Source: SAR324 cluster bacterium
GTDB taxonomy: Bacteria; SAR324; NAC60-12
Direction: 5' to 3'
Length of the DNA: 64,000 nt
Assembly (NCBI GenBank): GCA_014382365.1
Contig: JACNJW010000019.1
Location: 29,104-93,103 of the forward strand
Each line of letters starts with the position of its first letter. The stretch's first letter is position 1. The position numbers and the translations under genes are program-made. The notes under the pieces were generated by a model, which made no database searches, was not told where the DNA came from, and saw nothing but the letters and a program-made list of their open reading frames with translations. Below are positions 53,704 through 63,997 of the stretch, piece after piece.

Positions 53704-56013
53704 ATGGATTTTTCAGCATTTTCAAATAATATTTCCGACATCTGGCAAAACCGGCTAAAACCAAGCCTTTCTGAGTGGCGTATGTTGGATGCAGATTCAA
53801 GCGTCATGCTTGTTACTTCACTGATCGTTGGCATTGGTTCAGGATTAGGTGCAGTACTTTTCCGCCGTTTGATTGATGGAATTCATGATTTCGCCTACCA
53901 GGATCTTGCCGGTTTAATGGAGGAGTGGTATCCACTGCATTTAATTTTAATACCTGCACTTGGTGGAGCAATAGTAGGCCCATTGGTTTACTACTTTGCA
54001 CGTGAAGCAAAAGGCCACGGTGTCCCGGAAGTTATGGAAGCACTTGAACTCCGCGGAGGCAGGATTCGTCCTCGGGTTGTGGTTGTAAAATCATTGGCAT
54101 CTTCAGTTTGTATTGCCAGCGGAGGTTCCGTCGGCAGAGAAGGACCAATTGCCCAAATCGGTTCAGCTTTAGGCTCGTTTGTCGGGCAGTTTTTAAAACT
54201 CTCCGAAGAACGAGTACGTACCCTCGTTGCCTGCGGAGCTGCCGGAGGAATTGCTGCAACTTTTAATGCACCGATTGCTGGAGCAGTCTTTGCGCTGGAA
54301 GTCCTTTTAAGGCGTTTTGGTAGTGTTTATTTTGGTGCAGTTGTAATTTCCGCAGTAACTGCTGATGTGATTGCACATTATTTTGAAGGTGATCAGCGCA
54401 CATTCTTAACTCCAGAATATTCTTTGAATAGTCCCTGGGAGCTACTGCTTTACACTCTAATGGGATTTATTGCAGCTTTGGCTTCAGTTGGATTCAGTCG
54501 TTTACTTTATCTTTCTGAAGATCTTTGGGATTTAATTCGCATTCCGGAACCAACTAAGCCTCTTTTGGGAGGAGCAATGCTGGGAATGTTGGGCATTGTA
54601 TCCTATCAAATCGATGGATTCCCACGTGTTTTTGGTGTGGGATATGAGACAATCGAAAACACACTTTTCAGCCAGTTGACTCTAAAGGTTACTTTGGGGT
54701 TACTGCTCCTCAAACTTTTTGCAACTACCCTGACTCTTGGTTCCGGAGGTTCCGGAGGTATCTTTGCACCTTCATTATTCATGGGCGCCATGCTGGGAGC
54801 CTCTTTTGGTCAAATCGCCCACGTATTTTTTCCTGAAATAGTTGCACCTTCAGGAGCATATGCTCTAGTTGGAATGGCCGCCTTTTTTAGCGGTGCTGCT
54901 CATGCACCGATCACCGCAATTCTCATCCTTTATGAAATGACTGGTGACTATCAAATCATACTGCCCTTGATGCTGGCCACAGTTCTCAGCACTATCGTTT
55001 CCAGAAATATCAGTCGTGACTCAATTTACTCTCTCAAATTAAAGCGTCGTGGAGTAGTACTTACGCAGGATACGCAGGCAATTGACCTGATGCAGGGAGT
55101 GACTGCAGAAGTTGCAATGAACAGAGAAACAGATTCTGTACCTTTGGATTTACCTTTAGCTGAACTGTTGAGTGCTTTTTCAAGTACACACTTTCATGCA
55201 CTTCCTGTGGTAAAAGATGAAACAGAACTTGTTGGTGTCATCACTATCAAAGAATTAGATCATGTACGCAAACAAGGAACTCTAGAATCAAAAACAATTG
55301 CAGATATTATGACACTCAGAAATCCTGCAACAATTCTTCCTCATCAACCAGTTTGGATGGCCTTGAGACATCTTGAAGATCAGGGAGAAGGGTGCGTCCC
55401 TGTAGTTACTGAATCCGGCAAAAAGACTCTCCTTGGAGTACTACGTAGAATCGACATTATACGAGCCTACAACAAAGCAGTTACGGCCAGGGCACAAGAT
55501 CAACATCACGCAGAAATACTGAACATTCGTAAGCTCAATCAAACAGGATTGACTGAGGTCACTTTACAACCGGGTTCACCGGTTGTGGGAAAACGTGTCA
55601 AGGAGTTACGTCTTGGTGAAGATTCACTCATGGTCTCAGTACGCCGTAGAGGCAAGTTGCGTATAGTTCGGGGAGAAACAATTTTACATGCTGGAGATCA
55701 ACTGACCATCTTTGCAGAAAAGCCAAATGCAGATTTTATGGAGAATTATTTGAATGGAACTTTAAAAGAATCCGATGTTCCGGCAGAATCACTTATCTGC
55801 TTTCAGGAAATTGAAATCCCAGAGGGTTCCAGCATAGATGATAAGCGAATTAGCGAATTGGATCTTCCAGAAGATTGTGTAATTGTAAAAATTGTTCGAA
55901 ACAGCAAAATCATACTTCCTCGTGGTAATACTACTATACAAATTGGTGATAAAGTGGAGATTTTTGGAATGCAGGAAAAACTCATTGAAACTGAACTACT
56001 TTTGACATCTTAA
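53704..56013 (+). CDS. ClC-type chloride channel/antiporter with CBS pair and two TrkA-C domains
   Basis: A 769-residue membrane protein. The ClC core (about residues 30-440) has KGHGVPEVMEA, GGSVGREGPIAQIGS with the gating Glu at about 146, AATFNAPIAGAVFALE and GSGGSGGIFAPSLFMGA. The usual GSGIP selectivity loop is GHGVP, a variant common in bacterial CBS-type ClCs. A CBS pair follows (about 470-595), then two TrkA-C/RCK-C modules (617-685 and 700-769). The TrkA-C pair suggests regulation by a small ligand. Its gene starts 56 bases after the phosphofructokinase stop. Confidence 0.9.
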   Translation: MDFSAFSNNISDIWQNRLKPSLSEWRMLDADSSVMLVTSLIVGIGSGLGAVLFRRLIDGIHDFAYQDLAGLMEEWYPLHLILIPALGGAIVGPLVYYFAREAKGHGVPEVMEALELRGGRIRPRVVVVKSLASSVCIASGGSVGREGPIAQIGSALGSFVGQFLKLSEERVRTLVACGAAGGIAATFNAPIAGAVFALEVLLRRFGSVYFGAVVISAVTADVIAHYFEGDQRTFLTPEYSLNSPWELLLYTLMGFIAALASVGFSRLLYLSEDLWDLIRIPEPTKPLLGGAMLGMLGIVSYQIDGFPRVFGVGYETIENTLFSQLTLKVTLGLLLLKLFATTLTLGSGGSGGIFAPSLFMGAMLGASFGQIAHVFFPEIVAPSGAYALVGMAAFFSGAAHAPITAILILYEMTGDYQIILPLMLATVLSTIVSRNISRDSIYSLKLKRRGVVLTQDTQAIDLMQGVTAEVAMNRETDSVPLDLPLAELLSAFSSTHFHALPVVKDETELVGVITIKELDHVRKQGTLESKTIADIMTLRNPATILPHQPVWMALRHLEDQGEGCVPVVTESGKKTLLGVLRRIDIIRAYNKAVTARAQDQHHAEILNIRKLNQTGLTEVTLQPGSPVVGKRVKELRLGEDSLMVSVRRRGKLRIVRGETILHAGDQLTIFAEKPNADFMENYLNGTLKESDVPAESLICFQEIEIPEGSSIDDKRISELDLPEDCVIVKIVRNSKIILPRGNTTIQIGDKVEIFGMQEKLIETELLLTS

Positions 56014-56048
56014 AGCATTTCAACAATATTTTTCAAATGCTTTTTGAA

Positions 56049-56076
56049 TTGAAATTTTTGAGCATTCAAGTATAGT
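56049..56076 (+). promoter_or_regulatory. Possible promoter of icd
   Basis: TTGAAA (56049-56054) and TATAGT (56071-56076) are spaced by 16 bases, about 130 bases before the icd ATG. The region is AT-rich, so chance matches are likely. Confidence 0.3.
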
Positions 56077-56209
56077 ATATTGTACGACGTTTTTAATTAC
56101 CGCATGATTTGGAAAATTAATACGTTCGGGGGGCTGAAATCTGAACATCGGCAGTTTTTGCCACTTGACACGGACAAGAATTACTTATTTTCCAACCACT
56201 CTTTTCAAC

Positions 56210-58453
56210 ATGACAACTAACAGTTCAAAAATTATCTGGACCAAAACCGATGAAGCTCCGATGCTGGCCAGTTACTCGCTTCTCCCCATTATTCAGGCTT
56301 ATACGCAGGGTACAGGTATTTCGGTTGAAAGCCGCAATATTTCTCTGTCAGGACGTATCCTTTCCAGCTTTCCGGAAAACCTGACTGAAGCTCAGCAAGT
56401 TTCTGATGAACTTACATCTCTTGGAGAATGGACAAAGTTCACCGATGCTAATATCATCAAACTCCCAAATATCAGTGCCTCTGTACCTCAACTGAAGTCT
56501 GCAATTGCCGAGTTACAATCACATGGATATGATATTCCTGACTATCCAGAAGTACCTCAGAATGATACAGAAACTGAAATTCATAGTCGCTATGCTAAAG
56601 TCCTGGGAAGTGCCGTGAATCCTGTATTGCGTGAAGGCAATTCGGATCGTCGTGCAGCCGCTGCGGTGAAAAATTATGCCAAGCAACATCCACATTCTAT
56701 GGGAGCTTGGAGTCCGGACTCAAAATCTCATGTCTCTACCATGAATGGTGGTGATTTTTTTGCCAACGAAAAATCAACCATCATTGCTGAAACCACCACA
56801 GCAAAAATTAAATTCGTAGCCAGCAATGGACAGACTACTGTGTTGAAAGACAACTTACTGCTGGAAAAAGCAGAAGTAGTTGATGCTACATTTATGAGTA
56901 AAAATGCATTAGTGACTTTTTTGGAGCAACAAATTAGAGAAGCAAAAGAACAGCGGGTGTTATTTTCTCTGCACTTAAAAGCCACCATGATGAAAGTTTC
57001 CGACCCAATTATTTTCGGGCATTGTGTCAAGGCTTTCTATGCCCCAGTGATTAAAAAACATGCAGAGACAATTGCTGAACTGGCCGTCAATTTTAACAAC
57101 GGAATCGGCGACCTCTATTCAAAATTGGAAAGTGACAATAAAATCTCAGTTGAGAAAAAAACTGAAATTGAAGCTGATATTCAAGCACTTTATGCAGATC
57201 ATCCGGATTTAGCAATGGTAAATTCGGACCGGGGAATTACAAATTTGCATGTACCCAGCGACGTCATCATAGATGCCTCAATGCCTGCTGCCATCAGGAC
57301 TTCCGGTCAGATGTGGGGAACAGATGGAAACCTGCACGATACGAAGTTCATCATTCCCGACTCCAGTTACGCACCACTATACAGTGCCACCATCGAAAAT
57401 TGTATTAACCACGGTGCACTGGATCCCACTACTTTGGGTACCGTTCAGAATGTTGGTTTAATGGCCAAAAAAGCTGAAGAATACGGTTCACATCCTACTA
57501 CCTTCGAAGCTCCAGGAAATGGAATAATACAGATCGTGGATGAAAAAGGACAGACGCTTCATGAGCACAAGGTTGAAGAAGGCGATATTTGGCGTATGTC
57601 TGCAGTTAAAGATGCACCAATTCAAGACTGGGTTAAACTGGCTGTTTCACGGGCGAGGACTACAGGCTGGCCTGCGGTTTTTTGGCTGGATCAAGAAAGA
57701 GCACATGGACGGGAAATGATCAAAAAAGTCAAAGCTTATCTTGAAGATCATGATACACAAGGTCTGGAACTCCCAATAATGTCTGTTTATGAAGCAGCAA
57801 AATATTCCATTGAAAGAGCACGTGCCGGTCAAGACACTATTTCTGTAACCGGAAACGTCCTGCGTGATTTCAATACAGATCTTTATCCCATTATTGAACT
57901 CGGCACCAGTGCCAAGATGCTCTCGATTGTCCCGTTAATGAAGGGCGGAGGTTTGTTTGAAACTGGTGCAGGAGGTTCTGCACCAAAGCACGTTCAACAG
58001 TTTGTTAAGGAAGCTCATTTACGCTGGGATTCTCTGGGAGAGTTCCTCGCCTTGGCCGAATCATTAGATCATCTGGCCCGTACAGAAAATAACGCAAAGG
58101 CAGCAGTTCTGGCAAAGGCACTCAATCAGGCCAACGAACAGTTTCTTAGTCACAATAAATCTCCCTCACGAATAGTCCATGAGTTGGATAATCGCGGTAG
58201 TCACTTTTACCTGGCCATGTATTGGGCACAGGCACTGGCTCAGCAGACAGAAGATTCTGAAATTCAAAACAGGTTCACCGGATTAGCACAAGAACTGGAA
58301 CAAAATGAGTTAATAATTGTTGCTGAACTGAATGCAGCACAAGGCAAAGCAGTTGACTTGGGAGGATACTTCGATCCTGATGATGATAAAACTGCTGCGG
58401 CCATGAGACCCAGTTCCACCTTTAATTCGGCTCTTAGTCAATTCTGTAGCTAA
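56210..58453 (+). CDS. icd: NADP-dependent isocitrate dehydrogenase, monomeric type
   Basis: It oxidises isocitrate to 2-oxoglutarate. The 747-residue length is that of the monomeric class, which is unrelated in size to the 400-residue dimeric enzyme. It starts [20 protein letters not shown] and shows [54 protein letters not shown] and [17 protein letters not shown], all monomeric-IDH hallmarks. ATG 56210 is preferred to an in-frame TTG at 56165. It heads the cluster icd-mdh-sucC, though the 230-base gap to mdh contains hairpins. Confidence 0.96.
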   Translation: MTTNSSKIIWTKTDEAPMLASYSLLPIIQAYTQGTGISVESRNISLSGRILSSFPENLTEAQQVSDELTSLGEWTKFTDANIIKLPNISASVPQLKSAIAELQSHGYDIPDYPEVPQNDTETEIHSRYAKVLGSAVNPVLREGNSDRRAAAAVKNYAKQHPHSMGAWSPDSKSHVSTMNGGDFFANEKSTIIAETTTAKIKFVASNGQTTVLKDNLLLEKAEVVDATFMSKNALVTFLEQQIREAKEQRVLFSLHLKATMMKVSDPIIFGHCVKAFYAPVIKKHAETIAELAVNFNNGIGDLYSKLESDNKISVEKKTEIEADIQALYADHPDLAMVNSDRGITNLHVPSDVIIDASMPAAIRTSGQMWGTDGNLHDTKFIIPDSSYAPLYSATIENCINHGALDPTTLGTVQNVGLMAKKAEEYGSHPTTFEAPGNGIIQIVDEKGQTLHEHKVEEGDIWRMSAVKDAPIQDWVKLAVSRARTTGWPAVFWLDQERAHGREMIKKVKAYLEDHDTQGLELPIMSVYEAAKYSIERARAGQDTISVTGNVLRDFNTDLYPIIELGTSAKMLSIVPLMKGGGLFETGAGGSAPKHVQQFVKEAHLRWDSLGEFLALAESLDHLARTENNAKAAVLAKALNQANEQFLSHNKSPSRIVHELDNRGSHFYLAMYWAQALAQQTEDSEIQNRFTGLAQELEQNELIIVAELNAAQGKAVDLGGYFDPDDDKTAAAMRPSSTFNSALSQFCS

Positions 58454-58465
58454 AATTTTTTCACA

Positions 58466-58486
58466 GGAACATCTCGGAGATGTTCC
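58466..58486. repeat. Tight hairpin after icd
   Basis: A nine-base stem, GGAACATCT / AGATGTTCC, with a three-base CGG loop lies 12 bases after the icd stop. There is no T-run on either side, so it may be a transcript-stabilising stem rather than an intrinsic terminator. Confidence 0.5.
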
Positions 58487-58550
58487 GCTCTAAAAGAAGC
58501 AGTTGTTTTTTCCAAACAAACTGTTTTAAACAAACGTAGTTAGTCAAAAA

Positions 58551-58628
58551 AGTGTCATTTCGGACAGAGAGATAAAACCTATTTCTACAGAAGCAAGTAA
58601 ATGTTTCTCCAAAGTTCGAAATGACACT
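58551..58628. repeat. Inverted repeat of the dispersed AAATGACA type
   Basis: AGTGTCATTTCG (58551-58562) and CGAAATGACACT (58617-58628) are perfect 12-base inverted copies separated by 54 bases, with partial complementarity continuing inside (GAGAGA against TCTCC). The ends carry the same AAATGACA core as the repeats at 42331-42428. This suggests a small palindromic repeat family in this genome. Confidence 0.5.
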
Positions 58629-58683
58629 GCTTGAAGACTATCTCCGACTGCATCAAGTGTAATAAAAAAATAAGGAGAACAAA

Positions 58684-59667
58684 ATGAAAACTGTAAAAGT
58701 TGCTGTTACCGGCGCTGCCGGCCAGATAGGTTATGCAATGTTGTTCAGACTGGCCTCAGGGGCAGTTTTTGGACAAGATACTGCTGTTGAACTGCAGTTA
58801 CTTGAACTGGAACAAGCGCTTCCTGCACTGGAAGGTGTTAAAATGGAACTCGACGATTGTGCCTTTCCTTTGCTGACAAACATTGTTACCACTTCTGATC
58901 CAAATGTTGCTTTCAGCGGAGTTGACTGGGCCCTGCTGGTTGGTTCTGTTCCCAGAAAAGCAGGAATGGAACGCAATGATCTGCTGCGGATCAATGGAGG
59001 AATTTTTGTTGGACAGGGTAAAGCACTGAATGACAATGCCGGAGATAATGCTCGTGTGCTGGTAGTTGGAAATCCATGTAACACCAATTGTCTGATAGCA
59101 ATGAATAGTGCACCCAACATTTCCAATGACCGTTGGTTTGCCATGACTGCACTGGATGAAAATCGTGCAAAAAGTCAGCTTGCTCAAAGAGCAGGTGTTG
59201 CAGTACGGGATGTAAGCAACATGACAATTTGGGGTAATCACAGTGCTACCCAATATCCGGATTTTTACAACGTGAAAATCCAGGGTAAAGCAGCCACAGA
59301 AGTGATAAATGATGAAGAGTGGCTTCAGGGTGATTTCATTAAAACTGTTCAGCAGCGTGGGGCTGCAATCATTAAGGCCCGTGGAGCTTCATCTGCAGCA
59401 TCTGCTGCGAATGCGGCATTGGACACAATTGTACGCATCAACACACCAACTGCAGAAGGTGACTGGTTCAGTACAGCAATTCCAAGCGACGGCAGTTACG
59501 GAATTCCGGAAGGGTTAATTTTCAGTTACCCTTTAAGAAGCAAAGGCAACGGAGACTATGAAATTGTTCAGGGCATTGAATTGAACGATTTTTCAAAGGA
59601 AAAAATTAATGCTTCTCGCGAAGAATTGGAAATGGAACGTGAAGCAGTTAAGGAAATGCTCGGTTAA
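58684..59667 (+). CDS. mdh: Malate dehydrogenase
   Basis: A 327-residue NAD-dependent malate dehydrogenase of the cytoplasmic-like (type 2) class. The N-terminus [20 protein letters not shown] is the dinucleotide loop. [20 protein letters not shown] carries the substrate Arg residues, [14 protein letters not shown] follows, and the catalytic His lies in [13 protein letters not shown]. The ribosome site AAGGAGA is very good. It is 12 bases upstream of sucC, so the two TCA genes are an operon. Confidence 0.97.
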   Translation: MKTVKVAVTGAAGQIGYAMLFRLASGAVFGQDTAVELQLLELEQALPALEGVKMELDDCAFPLLTNIVTTSDPNVAFSGVDWALLVGSVPRKAGMERNDLLRINGGIFVGQGKALNDNAGDNARVLVVGNPCNTNCLIAMNSAPNISNDRWFAMTALDENRAKSQLAQRAGVAVRDVSNMTIWGNHSATQYPDFYNVKIQGKAATEVINDEEWLQGDFIKTVQQRGAAIIKARGASSAASAANAALDTIVRINTPTAEGDWFSTAIPSDGSYGIPEGLIFSYPLRSKGNGDYEIVQGIELNDFSKEKINASREELEMEREAVKEMLG

Positions 59668-59679
59668 ATCAAGGAAGCA

Positions 59680-60855
59680 ATGAAAATACATGAATATCAG
59701 GCCAAACAAATATTGGCCAAATACGGAGTTCCTGTTCCGCGTGGAAGTGTGGCCTATTCTGTTGATGAGGCTATCAAAACTGCAGAAGATTTGGGTACAG
59801 AAGTTTGCGTTGTCAAAGCTCAAATTCATGCAGGAGGACGCGGAAAAGGAGGCGGTGTCAAAGTTTCAAAAGGTATGGATGCCGTTAGAGAAAGTGCAGA
59901 GGACATTCTCGGTATGCAACTGGTAACGCACCAGACTGGACCGCAGGGACAGCAGGTAAAACAGTTGCTCGTTGAAGAAGGAATGGACATCCGCAAAGAA
60001 CTTTATTGTTCGGTGCTGGTGGACCGTGGGCAGCAGCGAGTTGTCTTGCTGGCCTCTACTGAAGGCGGAATGGATATCGAAGAAGTTGCCGCAAAAACTC
60101 CAGAGAAAATTCTCAAGATTTTTGTTGATCCAGCAATTGGTCTGAGACCATACCAGGCCAATGAATTAGCATTTGGTTTAAAAATAAACGAAATTAATCC
60201 AAAACTGATTCGTCCCGCTGCTGCTGTTTTCATGTCGCTGTATCAAACTTTTATACAGGAAGACTGCTCACTTGTAGAGATCAACCCACTGGTTCTTACA
60301 GGTGACGGCAGAGTAATCGCGCTCGATGCAAAATTGTCATTTGATGATAACGCCATGTTTCGTCATCAGGACAGTCTTGCCTTAAGAGATAAAGACGAAG
60401 AAGATCCGCTTGAAGTGGAAGCCAGTGAATCTGACCTCAACTATATCAAGTTGGACGGCAGTATCGGCTGCATGGTTAATGGAGCCGGTTTGGCAATGGG
60501 TACCATGGACATCATCAAAGCCTACGGTGCAGATCCGGCTAATTTCCTTGATGTTGGCGGAGCTGCAAGTCAGGAAAACGTGGAGAAAGCATTTAGAATC
60601 ATTACTCAAGATCCAAATGTTAAGTGCATCCTAATCAATATCTTTGGTGGAATTGTCCAATGTGACATGGTGGCTGCAGGCGTGATCTCTGCTTTCAAGA
60701 GTGTAGATCTGAAAATTCCGGTGATAGTACGTCTTGAAGGAACAAATTCTGAAGAAGCCCACGTACTAGTCAATAATTCAGGACTTGGTGAAAGATTGCA
60801 AATGGCAGACGGAATCCGCGATGCCGCACAAAAAGCTGTTGCTGCAGTTAGTTAA
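59680..60855 (+). CDS. sucC: Succinyl-CoA synthetase beta subunit (ADP-forming)
   Basis: The 391-residue ATP-grasp subunit of the TCA-cycle enzyme that converts succinyl-CoA to succinate with ATP formation. It begins [20 protein letters not shown] and has [50 protein letters not shown] and [13 protein letters not shown]. The usual partner sucD is not downstream; the next gene is convergent modC, whose stop lies eight bases inside sucC. The alpha subunit must be elsewhere. SucCD can also activate 3-sulfinopropionate in some bacteria (recalled), a possible link with the desulfinase-like gene. Confidence 0.96.
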   Translation: MKIHEYQAKQILAKYGVPVPRGSVAYSVDEAIKTAEDLGTEVCVVKAQIHAGGRGKGGGVKVSKGMDAVRESAEDILGMQLVTHQTGPQGQQVKQLLVEEGMDIRKELYCSVLVDRGQQRVVLLASTEGGMDIEEVAAKTPEKILKIFVDPAIGLRPYQANELAFGLKINEINPKLIRPAAAVFMSLYQTFIQEDCSLVEINPLVLTGDGRVIALDAKLSFDDNAMFRHQDSLALRDKDEEDPLEVEASESDLNYIKLDGSIGCMVNGAGLAMGTMDIIKAYGADPANFLDVGGAASQENVEKAFRIITQDPNVKCILINIFGGIVQCDMVAAGVISAFKSVDLKIPVIVRLEGTNSEEAHVLVNNSGLGERLQMADGIRDAAQKAVAAVS

Positions 60856-61915
60856 GCAACGCTACACTTTTTATTTGTGCAAAAACCTGTTTACCAGGTT
60901 TTAGATCGAGCATAACTGCAGACCTGCGCGTTATGCTCGATAATAGCGGTATTTTTCCCAGCATCAACCGTACGATCACTTGTGAATTCCCCTCATCATT
61001 TACCTGATCAACAACTGCCGGAAATATATTCAAAATGCTTGTATCAGCCTGATATTCCAAGGTTATACTCACATCCCTCGCCGCAATTTTTAACCTTACA
61101 GATTGACCTTTACTTAAAGTTTTTCCTGCCACCGTAAATCTGCCACCCGGAAAATCAAGAGAGGTCAGTCCAAATTTTTCGTCATATCCGGAAACACAGG
61201 TTCTGATCATTGCTGAGGCCTGTTTCCCGTGTGCAAGAGAATGATCCAGACTGGTCAATATTTCTGCAAGCGGTCCCTCACCCCTGGTCAAACCGTCTTC
61301 AAGTAAAATTATATGATCCGCAAGACCTGCAACTTCGTCCAGAGAGTGGCTGACATAAAGTACTGGAATATCCAGTTCGTCATGCAGTGACTCCAAGTAT
61401 GGCATTATTTCCTGTTTACGTCTTAAATCCAAGGCCGATAACGGTTCGTCCAGCAACAATATTTTTGGACTGACAGAGAGAGCCCTGGCAATTGCTACTC
61501 TTTGTCGTTCACCACCGGAAAGTTGATTAACCCTGCGTTCGAGTAAATGTTCAATGCCCAGTAATTCAACAGCTTGTTGAATTGAAACTTTTCGCTCTGA
61601 AACAGGAACTCTTTTGACTCCATATTCCAGATTACGCCTGACATTCAAGTGCTGAAATAGACTGGACTCCTGAAAAACATAGCCCAAAGAACGTTTATGA
61701 GGCGGCACAAAATAGTTACCGTCCTGCCACAACATCCCACCAATCTGCAGGTAACCCCGGCTGGTCTTTTCTAGTCCTGCTATAGCACGAAGCAGTGTAG
61801 TCTTTCCGCAACCGGACGGACCAAAGACTGCAGTGATACCTTTAGCGGGAAATTCTAAATTTACGTTCAGTTCAAAATCCGGCCAGTTGAGTTGGAAACG
61901 AGCTTTGATAGTCAT
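60848..61915 (-). CDS. modC: Molybdate ABC transporter ATP-binding protein
   Basis: A 355-residue ATPase with Walker [15 protein letters not shown], the Q-loop [16 protein letters not shown], the signature [15 protein letters not shown], Walker [14 protein letters not shown], and a C-terminal TOBE (molybdate-binding) domain from about residue 290 ([12 protein letters not shown]). That TOBE region and the modAB neighbours identify ModC rather than another importer. It starts 61 bases after modB. Its 3' end overlaps the end of sucC on the opposite strand. Confidence 0.94.
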   Translation of the reverse strand: MTIKARFQLNWPDFELNVNLEFPAKGITAVFGPSGCGKTTLLRAIAGLEKTSRGYLQIGGMLWQDGNYFVPPHKRSLGYVFQESSLFQHLNVRRNLEYGVKRVPVSERKVSIQQAVELLGIEHLLERRVNQLSGGERQRVAIARALSVSPKILLLDEPLSALDLRRKQEIMPYLESLHDELDIPVLYVSHSLDEVAGLADHIILLEDGLTRGEGPLAEILTSLDHSLAHGKQASAMIRTCVSGYDEKFGLTSLDFPGGRFTVAGKTLSKGQSVRLKIAARDVSITLEYQADTSILNIFPAVVDQVNDEGNSQVIVRLMLGKIPLLSSITRRSAVMLDLKPGKQVFAQIKSVALLN

Positions 61916-61976
61916 TTTTCAAGTCTTTGTGAAAAAATAAAAATATCTTTTAATGAGTAGCGCACGTTTAGACTAT

Positions 61977-62660
61977 TTATTGATGTACCAGAGAAAAACG
62001 GCGATTGAGTGCATAAACAATGACCAGCATCAGAAAAGAAAGCACTAACAATCCTCCTGATAACCAGTGAGCATGACTATATTCCAGCATTTCAACATGA
62101 TCATAAATTGCAATCGAAAGCACGTTTGTCTTTCCGGGAATGTTTCCTCCAATCATCAGAACTATTCCAAATTCACCAATTGTATGTGAAAAACCAAGTA
62201 CAATTGCAGTTAAAAAACCCGGACGTGCCAAAGGGACTGCAACTGTAAAAAATCTATCCAAGGGTGAAGCCCTTAAAGTTGCTGCTACCTCAAGCGGACG
62301 TCTTCCAATTGCGGTAAAAGAACTTTGCAGGGGCTGCACAACAAAAGGAAGTGAGTAAAAAACAGAACCAATCACCAGACCAGTAAATGTAAAAGCCAAA
62401 GGCTGACCTCCCAACCACTTCATTAAACTACCGACTGGTCCATGTGGTCCCAAAGCAATCAGCAAATAAAACCCCACCACAGTTGGTGGTAAAATCAGCG
62501 GCAAGGCAACTATTGCTTCCAGTAAAAATTTGTAACGCCAGCTTGTTCGTGCAAGCCACCAGGCAAGCGGAGTCCCTAAGATCAGTAATATCAGGGTTGA
62601 AACTGTTGCCAGTTCAAAAGTTATTTGCAGGGCTGCAAAATCAGCTTCATTCAAAATCAT
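61977..62660 (-). CDS. modB: Molybdate ABC transporter permease
   Basis: A 227-residue inner-membrane permease with about five helices. It has LPLILPPTVVGFYLLIALG, GSVFYSLPFVVQPLQSSF and the ABC coupling region AVPLARPGFLTAIVLGFSHT then IGEFGIVLMIGGNIPGKTNV, all characteristic of ModB. Its ATG overlaps the modA stop by four bases, so translation is coupled. Confidence 0.94.
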   Translation of the reverse strand: MILNEADFAALQITFELATVSTLILLILGTPLAWWLARTSWRYKFLLEAIVALPLILPPTVVGFYLLIALGPHGPVGSLMKWLGGQPLAFTFTGLVIGSVFYSLPFVVQPLQSSFTAIGRRPLEVAATLRASPLDRFFTVAVPLARPGFLTAIVLGFSHTIGEFGIVLMIGGNIPGKTNVLSIAIYDHVEMLEYSHAHWLSGGLLVLSFLMLVIVYALNRRFSLVHQ

Positions 62661-63412
62661 GGTGTACTGTAGCCAAATTGGCGAATTGTTTTTTGAGACT
62701 CATTACTTTTGAAATAGCTGATAAAGTCGAGTGCAGTTTGATTACTGTTTAACAAAACTACTTGTTGTTCAATTGGAGAATATAGATTTGTTGGAATATT
62801 CCAGAAAGTACCATCTATCACTTGTCCGTGTTGTATTAATTGAGAGTATGCTACAAAGCCCAGCTCTGCATTCCCACTTTTAACGAACTGGAATGTCTGT
62901 CCAATATTTTCACCTAGTACAATTTTGTTCCTGATGACATCCCAAAGACCAAGTGTCTCCAAAACTTCCTGAGCGGCCTTACCGTATGGTGCTAGTTTTG
63001 GGTTTGCCATGGCCAAGTGACGAATATTTTGCTGTTCCAGGACTTTCCCTGCTGAATCGATATTAATTCCTGACGGACTCCACAAAACCAATTTCCCCAG
63101 AGCATAAGTGAATCGACTGTCTTTTTGCACAATTCCTTCTTCATCAAGTAATTTAGGTCTTTTTATATCTGCAGCAAAATAAATATCAAACGGCGCACCG
63201 TTTTTTATTTGTGCATAGTGTTTTCCGGTGGACCCAAAAATCAGCCAGACTTTGTGTGCAGTTTGCTTTTCAAAATTCCGGGCAATTTGCTTGATCGTAT
63301 TTGCAAAGTTGTTGGCAACTGCTACACGTATTTCTGTCGCAAAAACATTTCTGCTACTTTGCTGAATACAAATTATGATTACAAATAAAGATAGTAATTT
63401 AAATTTCCACAT
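62657..63412 (-). CDS. modA: Molybdate ABC transporter substrate-binding protein
   Basis: A 251-residue periplasmic binding protein with a signal peptide ending NVFAT before EIRVAVANNFANTIKQIARN. Oxyanion ligands are expected in ANNFAN and GSTGKHYAQIKNGAPFD. Later family segments are RHLAMANPKLAPYGKAAQEV and NAELGFVAYSQL. It is the first gene of modABC. A TATAAT box (minus strand, 63444-63439) lies 26 bases upstream; no clear -35 is seen. Molybdenum uptake implies molybdoenzymes elsewhere in the genome. Confidence 0.93.
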   Translation of the reverse strand: MWKFKLLSLFVIIICIQQSSRNVFATEIRVAVANNFANTIKQIARNFEKQTAHKVWLIFGSTGKHYAQIKNGAPFDIYFAADIKRPKLLDEEGIVQKDSRFTYALGKLVLWSPSGINIDSAGKVLEQQNIRHLAMANPKLAPYGKAAQEVLETLGLWDVIRNKIVLGENIGQTFQFVKSGNAELGFVAYSQLIQHGQVIDGTFWNIPTNLYSPIEQQVVLLNSNQTALDFISYFKSNESQKTIRQFGYSTP

Positions 63413-63554
63413 GAATAAAATAGCTTTACAAAATCTGTATTATACAAAACATCACTGCAGACAGAAAGTTTTTACTGACTGTTTTTAAAGAAGCTTAACC
63501 TGAAATTAAATACTAGGCTTCAAAATGAGACATCTTTGCCGCAAATGAAAATTG

Positions 63555-63583
63555 TTGCAGACTGTTCCACTAAAGAGTAGAAT
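63555..63583 (+). promoter_or_regulatory. ssrA: Promoter of tmRNA
   Basis: TTGCAG (63555-63560) and TAGAAT (63578-63583) are spaced by 17 bases. Transcription would start near 63590, leaving a short leader to be removed by RNase P before the mature 5' end at 63624. Confidence 0.65.
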
Positions 63584-63623
63584 AAGAAAGCTAATTTTTC
63601 CAGAAAGTTCAAACACTGAAAAT

Positions 63624-63997
63624 GGGGGTGTCTTGGAATTCGATTACAAGTGGAAATATTGGGAAGCAAGTCGTGGGTGATGATCGGGGTCACGTTAAAA
63701 CGATCATCAAAATGTTAGCTGCAAACAACGCTGACTATACACCTGCTCGCGTCGCACTTGCGGCGTAATTAAGCAGGCGTCTTGTGCTGGGTTCGCCTGA
63801 AACGTAGCGTAAGATGTCATCTAAGTCAGGCTGGCTGTTGCATTCCTCCGTAGCAGCAGTGAGATTTAAGGAGGTGTTTCAGATTGAGGAGGTTGGTTGC
63901 CGACATATCTGACAAAAACGAAAACTTCCAACTAAACTTGTAGATGCCCAAATGGAAACTAAGTAAGACGCGGGTTCGAATCCCGCCACCTCCACCA
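63624..63997 (+). ncRNA. ssrA: Transfer-messenger RNA (tmRNA)
   Basis: tmRNA rescues stalled ribosomes. The 5' end GGGGGTG pairs with CACCTCC (63987-63993) as the seven-base acceptor stem. The T-arm is GCGGG-TTCGAAT-CCCGC (63970-63986), and CCA is encoded at 63995-63997. The tag frame starts at GCA 63721 and reads ANNADYTPARVALAA before TAA at 63766-63768. The ALAA-type C-terminus is the ClpXP/ClpAP degradation signal. The 374-nt length is normal for a one-piece tmRNA. Confidence 0.96.

Noticed and set aside
58731..59253. Overlapping minus-strand frames within mdh
   Set aside because: They are shadows of mdh with low-complexity Ser/Cys-rich translations.
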